NCBI RefSeq assembly: GCF_003333305.1
Contig: NZ_QOLD01000098.1
Coordinates: forward strand, 62,001-126,000
DNA: 64,000 nucleotides
Source: Candidatus Colwellia aromaticivorans
GTDB lineage: Bacteria; Pseudomonadota; Gammaproteobacteria; Enterobacterales; Alteromonadaceae
Direction of reading: 5' to 3'
In this document: positions 59,351-64,000 of the stretch, one piece after another
How the letters are laid out: the number at the start of each line of letters is the position of its first letter
Numbering within the stretch: position 1 is the first letter of the stretch
The notes under the pieces: model-generated
Database searches by the model: none
The model's input: the letters and a program-made list of their open reading frames with translations, nothing else
What the model was told of the DNA's origin: nothing
Made by a program: the position numbers and the translations under genes

Positions 59351-60919
59351 TTAAGCAACAAAGACTATCGCTAAAGCAATAACCGCTCCAGCCACAAGTA
59401 TACTAATCACCATATGTTTACTTTGCTGAGTTTGTTGCACAAGTAACTTTTGCATCAATAAAGTTTGCTGTTGCTGGTTTTCCTTGCCAATTTTTAAGTA
59501 ATCATAAACAAGGTCAGGAATTTCAGGGAGCTTTTCATTCCAAAAGGGTAGGTTATCTTTAATTTTAGTTAATACCGCTTTTACGCCCATTTGCTCTTTA
59601 ACCCAGTTTTCTAAAAAAGGTTTAGCGGTTTGCCATAAATCTAATTGTGGATAAAGCTGACGACCTAAGCCTTCGATATAAAGTAGCGTTTTTTGCAGTA
59701 GCACTAGCTGTGGTTGTACTTCCATATTAAAGCGACGGGCAGTGTTAAATAAGTTAACTAATACTTGTCCGAAAGAAATTTCAGACAATGGCTTGTTAAA
59801 AATTGGCTCACAAACGGTTCGAATAGCGAATTCAAATTCATCTACACTGGTCGTGGCGGGTACCCAACCTGAATCTACGTGTAATTGCGCTACTTTTCGA
59901 TAATCACGGTTAAAAAAAGCCACGAAATTTTCGGCCAAATAACGTTTATCGTCTCGATTTAATGTACCAACAATACCACAATCAATCGCGATCCATGTAG
60001 GATCAGCCGGATTAGTTGCATCAACAAAAACATTACCAGGGTGCATGTCGGCGTGGAAAAAACTATCACGGAAAACTTGCGTGAAGAATACTTCAACGCC
60101 ACGCTCCGCTAATAATTTCATATCAACGCCAAGCTGTGAAAGCGTATCAATTTCGGCGACGCCTATGCCATAAATGCGCTCCATGACTAATATTTTTTTA
60201 GAGCTGTATTCACTGTAAATTTCAGGCACATAAAGTACTTTGTCGTATTCACTGCCTTGTTCAAAGTTACGTTTTAGCTGAATTGCATTAGCCCCTTCAC
60301 GATTGAGATCTAATTCATCTAAAATAGTTTTACGGTATTCAGCAACAACTTCTTTTGGTCTTAAGCGTTTACCGTCGGATAACCAACGGGCGACAATACC
60401 AGCAAAGCGCGACATTACTTTTAAATCGGCTAGAATAGTTTGACTAATATTAGGACGCAATATTTTAATAACGACATTTATCTCTGCATCGTTTTCAAGC
60501 AAAGTAGCGGTATGTACTTGGGCGATAGAAGCTGATGCTAAAGGTTCTATGTCAAAGTCACTAAAATGTTGCTCGAACATTTTAACGCCCATGGCATCAA
60601 TGATTAATTGTTTGGCTAATTCACCATCAAATGGGGTGACTTGATCTTGTAATAAGGCGAGTTCATCGGCAAAGTCAGGCGGTAATAAATCACGACGTGT
60701 GGAAAGCATTTGGCCAAACTTAATAAATACTGGGCCAAGCGACTCAATCGCTAATCGAAAACGCACCGCGACGGCTTTATCTTTGTGTTTGTTTCTTAAC
60801 CAAAAAAATGAAAAACGACCAAGTTTTGCATACCAAGGCAACATTTTCTTCGGCACCATCTCATCTAAGCCATAGTGTAAAAATGTTTTAACAATGCGGT
60901 ATAGTCGTATGCTACTCAC
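59351..60919 (-). CDS. ubiB: Ubiquinone biosynthesis ATPase/kinase-like UbiB
   Basis: 522-residue member of the ABC1/ADCK (UbiB) family needed for ubiquinone synthesis. [20 protein letters not shown] is the family-specific KxGQ motif. [13 protein letters not shown] is the Ala-rich nucleotide loop, and [14 protein letters not shown] and [11 protein letters not shown] are catalytic-loop and metal segments. One or two C-terminal hydrophobic helices ([20 protein letters not shown]) anchor it in the inner membrane. It is the third gene of ubiE-ubiJ-ubiB, 24 bp after ubiJ. Confidence 0.96.
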   Translation of the reverse strand: MSSIRLYRIVKTFLHYGLDEMVPKKMLPWYAKLGRFSFFWLRNKHKDKAVAVRFRLAIESLGPVFIKFGQMLSTRRDLLPPDFADELALLQDQVTPFDGELAKQLIIDAMGVKMFEQHFSDFDIEPLASASIAQVHTATLLENDAEINVVIKILRPNISQTILADLKVMSRFAGIVARWLSDGKRLRPKEVVAEYRKTILDELDLNREGANAIQLKRNFEQGSEYDKVLYVPEIYSEYSSKKILVMERIYGIGVAEIDTLSQLGVDMKLLAERGVEVFFTQVFRDSFFHADMHPGNVFVDATNPADPTWIAIDCGIVGTLNRDDKRYLAENFVAFFNRDYRKVAQLHVDSGWVPATTSVDEFEFAIRTVCEPIFNKPLSEISFGQVLVNLFNTARRFNMEVQPQLVLLQKTLLYIEGLGRQLYPQLDLWQTAKPFLENWVKEQMGVKAVLTKIKDNLPFWNEKLPEIPDLVYDYLKIGKENQQQQTLLMQKLLVQQTQQSKHMVISILVAGAVIALAIVFVA

Positions 60920-60943
60920 GTTATTGAAGATCCTTGTTGTTAT

Positions 60944-61600
60944 TTAATGGTTGGCTTTACGGTTGATTAGCTGCGATATTCGTTGATTCAGCATATCAAC
61001 TTGTTCGCTTACCTCAAATACCTGTTGATTGAATTGGTCAATTTGGCTACGTGTGACCACTAAGCGTTTTTCATGCACTATATATTCACTGGCATCGGCT
61101 TTAATCTGCTTGGCTGCAAATTGTACTTTTGTCGATACTCGCTTACCTAATTGCATAAGTTTATGCGTGGGTATATCACCAATTTGATTGGCTAATTCAC
61201 TTTGCCAATCAATATCTAAATTTTCGGCTACGTTAGCGAATTGTTGTGCTACTTTTACATCACCCGTTAAGTCTAATTTGTTTTGTTTTATTAACTCAGT
61301 GATTTGTTGCTCTGCTTTTAATTCTCGTAAGGTGCTTAGACTGGTTTTTATGGTGCAGTCGACGCCTTCAGTCAGTGTTGTTACCACAATTTGTGGATTT
61401 TCGATGGCGTTACAAACAGTGAAGCTCAGCGGGAAACCTAACTCTTCTAACTCAAGTGTTAAGGTTTTTTGTATCAACTTTTCTAACGATACATTGGCTG
61501 TGCTTAATGCTAACGTTTTGTTAATCATCACTTCTAATGCTGATGTTAAAGCTTGTGAAATCATTAAGCTAGAGGCTATTTTTGATAATGTAGTCGTCAT
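60944..61600 (-). CDS. ubiJ: Ubiquinone biosynthesis accessory factor UbiJ
   Basis: 218-residue protein with an SCP2 lipid-binding domain (about residues 20-120) that holds hydrophobic ubiquinone intermediates in the soluble Ubi complex. VSLEKLIQKTLTLELEELGF, TLRELKAEQQITELIKQNKL and VKVAQQFANVAENLDIDWQS are recognisable. The C-terminal coiled coil (VSEQVDMLNQRISQL) is the expected contact with UbiK. It lies 5 bp after ubiE. Confidence 0.93.
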   Translation of the reverse strand: MTTTLSKIASSLMISQALTSALEVMINKTLALSTANVSLEKLIQKTLTLELEELGFPLSFTVCNAIENPQIVVTTLTEGVDCTIKTSLSTLRELKAEQQITELIKQNKLDLTGDVKVAQQFANVAENLDIDWQSELANQIGDIPTHKLMQLGKRVSTKVQFAAKQIKADASEYIVHEKRLVVTRSQIDQFNQQVFEVSEQVDMLNQRISQLINRKANH

Positions 61601-61605
61601 AAGAA

Positions 61606-62397
61606 TTAAAACTTATAACCTTTGTGTAAGGCGACCACACCACCGGTTAAATTCTTAAAGCTAGTTTGTTCAAAGCCAGCATTATCCATCATGGTTTTTA
61701 GCGTTTCTTGATCAGGGTGCATACGAATAGACTCCGCTAAATATTGATAGCTATCACCGTCTTTGGCAACTAACTCACCCATTTTAGGTAAAATATTAAA
61801 CGAATAAAAGTCGTATGCTTTGTTAAGCAATTCATGCTCTGGCTTGGAAAACTCAAGTACTAATAAACGGCCACCGGGTTTTAGTACGCGATATATTGAA
61901 CGTAGCGCCATGTCTTTGTCGGTTACATTACGTAAACCAAAAGCGATAGTGACAATATCAAAGGTGTTATCTTCAAAGGGTAAATATTGGGCATTAGCTT
62001 GTACGTACTCTATATTTTGCACTAAACCTTTATCGCGTAATTTATCACGACCAACATTGAGCATCGAGCTGTTAATATCTGCAAGTATAACTTTGCCTTC
62101 TTTACCTACCAATTGAGAAAATTTTGCCGTTAAATCACCGGTGCCACCGGCTAAATCAAGGACTTTATTGCCAGGACGAACACCACTGGCATCAATGGTA
62201 AATCGCTTCCATAAACGATGAACACCAAATGACATTAAGTCATTCATCACATCATACTGCTTTGCTACAGAATGAAAAACACCGGCTACCATAGAAACTT
62301 TATCTTCTTTATCAATGGTCTTGTAGCCAAAGTGAGTGGTGTTGTCTGGTGTTGAATCTTGTTTATCTGGAGATTGATTTTGTTCTGAAGCTGGCAT
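61606..62397 (-). CDS. ubiE: Ubiquinone/menaquinone C-methyltransferase UbiE
   Basis: 263-residue class I methyltransferase methylating demethylmenaquinol and the ubiquinone precursor. [20 protein letters not shown] and [14 protein letters not shown] open the protein. [20 protein letters not shown] binds S-adenosylmethionine, and [20 protein letters not shown] and [20 protein letters not shown] are UbiE signatures. An extra hydrophilic N-tail of about 20 residues precedes the domain. It is the first gene of ubiE-ubiJ-ubiB. Confidence 0.96.
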   Translation of the reverse strand: MPASEQNQSPDKQDSTPDNTTHFGYKTIDKEDKVSMVAGVFHSVAKQYDVMNDLMSFGVHRLWKRFTIDASGVRPGNKVLDLAGGTGDLTAKFSQLVGKEGKVILADINSSMLNVGRDKLRDKGLVQNIEYVQANAQYLPFEDNTFDIVTIAFGLRNVTDKDMALRSIYRVLKPGGRLLVLEFSKPEHELLNKAYDFYSFNILPKMGELVAKDGDSYQYLAESIRMHPDQETLKTMMDNAGFEQTSFKNLTGGVVALHKGYKF

Positions 62398-62902
62398 CTG
62401 CTATTCACTGGTTTTGGTAATTGTCGATAGTTTACTGTATGTGAGGTAAATCGACAAATATCAGGTAGACTTTTGTTGATTTAAAGCAGTATGCAAAAGC
62501 CTTTAACTTCTGTTTGCACTTGTAACTACGTATATACCCGTGATACCTCAAAATGTGGATTACCTTATTACTTTTGATCCGACATTCCGGACATTTGTAT
62601 CAATTAGTACCTGAGTTACTTTCTCAGTATTTAACTGACTCTAAATATGCATAATCAATTTTTGACTAAAAACAATATGAAAGCACAATAGGTGGGCTGG
62701 TGGAGTCAAAAAGTGAATATTCGTTGATACCGATCATATTAATAATATAATTAAATTGTTATTTTAAACAGCTTAAATTAATTCCCTTAAATTAATTGTG
62801 TGTATTAAAAAATATTTAGCATCAATGAAAAGGACTTTTCTAGATAAACCATCATTAATATAGGTTTCTTATAAAGAAATCTTGTTTGAGTTAAAAACAT
62901 TT
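62398..62902. other. Intergenic gap between ubiE and GGDEF gene
   Basis: 505 bp between divergent genes with no coding frame that I trust. A fragment resembling the end of the 45.38-kb inverted-repeat element lies at about 62531-62556 (ATACCCGTGATACCTCAAAA). The stretch 62740-62880 is very AT-rich (AATAATATAATTAAATTG) and may hold promoters. Nothing else was recognised. Confidence 0.6.
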
Positions 62903-64000
62903 ATGAATGTCCATAGAATAACAAGTATCGTAAAAAGTATATCAAATATTAATAGCAATAATTTCTTTGATGAAATTTGTATATCACTGAGTAGCGCCAT
63001 TGACGCAGATTTTGTTTTTATAGCCACTATTGATGAGACTAAAAAAAATGCGACATCTATTTCTGTAGCAAATAGAGGGCGTAAAGTCGACAACTTTACT
63101 TATGGACTTGAATTCACTCCTTGTGCTGAAGTTTCTAATGGGTCTAATTGTACTCATAGTTGTAATGTTCAAGATCTTTATCCAGATGACCAATTACTCG
63201 TAGATATGGATATTAATGGATATGTAGGCGTTCCTTTAAATACAAGTAAAGGGGAAGCTAATGCTATTTTGGTCGCATTATTTACAGAAGAAATAAGCAA
63301 GGTTCAAGAGGTGGAAGCGCTCTTTTTACTTTTTTCTGGTTTGATAGAAAAAGAGTTACATAAAAGTAGCTATCTACAAACAATAGAGTTTTCTAATAGT
63401 ATTATTGAAAATACTCACGAAGCCATCATGGTTTGTGATAAAAATAAATACATCACTTATGTCAACCCATCATTTACTCAAATGACGGGTTACACACAAA
63501 TAGATTTACAAGGTAAAACACCAAAAACGTTAAGTTCAGGAAAACAAAGTAAGTCTTTTTATCAAGCTATGTGGTCAGGCATCAATAACAAAGGCCACTG
63601 GCAAGGTGAGATTTGGAATAAGCGTAAGGATGGTAATGAATATTTAGAATGGCTTTCTATTACGGCTATTATAGACGAGAATAATGAACTTACCCATTAC
63701 ACTGCTTTTTTTACGGATATTACAGAACAGCACGTCGCTAAAGAAAAAAGGAAATTTCAAGATTCATATGATGATTTAACCAAAGCCGCGAATAAAAAGA
63801 CTCTATTCACCTTCATTGAACGTTCAATAATACAATACGAAAATCAAATTGAATGTAATACTCCTGCAGCTTTGCTTGTTATAGATATTGATTTATTTAA
63901 AAAATTTAACAGCTTATATAGTCATTCATTTGGGGATGAAGTACTTATACAAGTAGCTAATAGATTACAGTCAATCATTAGAAGTAGTGATATTGTAGCT
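62903..64000 (+). CDS. GAF-PAS-GGDEF signalling protein (3' end outside window)
   Basis: The first 366 residues of a probable diguanylate cyclase. Residues about 10-150 look like a GAF sensor (AIDADFVFIATIDE, GYVGVPLNTSKGEANAILVA). A PAS domain spans about 166-275 (NTHEAIMVCDKNKYITYVNP, SFTQMTGYTQIDL, DITEQH). The GGDEF domain begins at about 290 (DDLTKAANKKTLF, LLVIDIDLFKKFNSLYSHSF, GDEVLIQVANRL). The catalytic GGDEF motif and any EAL domain lie beyond base 64000. The start at 62903 has only a weak ribosome site and could lie slightly upstream. No membrane helix, so cytosolic. Confidence 0.85.
   Translation, partial: MNVHRITSIVKSISNINSNNFFDEICISLSSAIDADFVFIATIDETKKNATSISVANRGRKVDNFTYGLEFTPCAEVSNGSNCTHSCNVQDLYPDDQLLVDMDINGYVGVPLNTSKGEANAILVALFTEEISKVQEVEALFLLFSGLIEKELHKSSYLQTIEFSNSIIENTHEAIMVCDKNKYITYVNPSFTQMTGYTQIDLQGKTPKTLSSGKQSKSFYQAMWSGINNKGHWQGEIWNKRKDGNEYLEWLSITAIIDENNELTHYTAFFTDITEQHVAKEKRKFQDSYDDLTKAANKKTLFTFIERSIIQYENQIECNTPAALLVIDIDLFKKFNSLYSHSFGDEVLIQVANRLQSIIRSSDIVA

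Noticed and set aside
61188-61658. 156-codon plus-strand frame
   Set aside because: Antisense to ubiJ and the end of ubiE; rich in Ser, Cys and Val as expected of an antisense shadow.

Overview
The window comes from an AT-rich marine gammaproteobacterium of the order Alteromonadales, probably Colwellia-like. I infer this from codon and base use, from the gene order gpmI-envC-yibQ opposite yibN-grxC-secB-gpsA, from the ubiE-ubiJ-ubiB operon, and from an exosortase-A (PEP-CTERM) exopolysaccharide locus. No sequence search was possible, so the genus is a guess. I saw no rRNA, tRNA, CRISPR array or intact transposase gene.

Region 1 (1-32.7 kb) is an exopolysaccharide island. It carries nucleotide-sugar genes for five precursors: a WbpB/D/E-type 2,3-diamino-uronic acid set (1-2638), dTDP-L-rhamnose (rmlC and rmlD at 4.9-6.4 kb, rmlB and rmlA at 22.8-25.0 kb), a dTDP-4-amino-4,6-dideoxy sugar (wecE-type, 25.0 kb), GDP-mannose (manC and manB) and UDP-ManNAcA (a fused wecB-wecC gene). 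With these are five GT2/GT4 glycosyltransferases, a GT39-like membrane transferase, a Wzx flippase, two hexapeptide acyltransferases, a WbqC-like protein, a heparinase-like protein and a polysaccharide-lyase-like lipoprotein. The ACP and the two alpha/beta-hydrolase-like proteins of exosortase-A loci are embedded at 11.0-13.0 kb. A second rmlA, next to rmlC, is a pseudogene split by a short inverted-repeat element with an 8-bp target duplication.

Region 2 (33-45 kb) is the PEP-CTERM part. Two tandem TPR lipoproteins (PrsT type) are separated by a (TAAA)n microsatellite and followed by one PEP-CTERM cargo protein. On the other strand lies a probable operon: acyl-CoA ligase, PLP-dependent decarboxylase, GNAT-like acyltransferase, ThiF/E1-like adenylyltransferase. 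The exosortase itself, a Wzy polymerase and an initiating sugar transferase are not in the window.

Region 3 (45.8-64 kb) is conserved housekeeping DNA: a serine protease, yibQ, envC, gpmI, a yibN-like rhodanese gene, grxC, secB, gpsA, trmL, a fieF-like cation exporter gene, a lysophospholipase-like protein, ubiK, rep, ubiB, ubiJ, ubiE, and the start of a GAF-PAS-GGDEF protein cut by the window end.

Small non-coding repeats pervade the window. There are three copies of a 209-263 bp MITE with AT-rich 8-bp target duplications, a CTAG-flanked MITE, two other inverted-repeat elements, REP-like arrays of the CTTCGACAAGCTCAGG type (mostly between convergent genes), and a 'TTACGAGT..CGAAG' repeat that has entered the ends of several coding sequences, most clearly the N-terminus of ManB.
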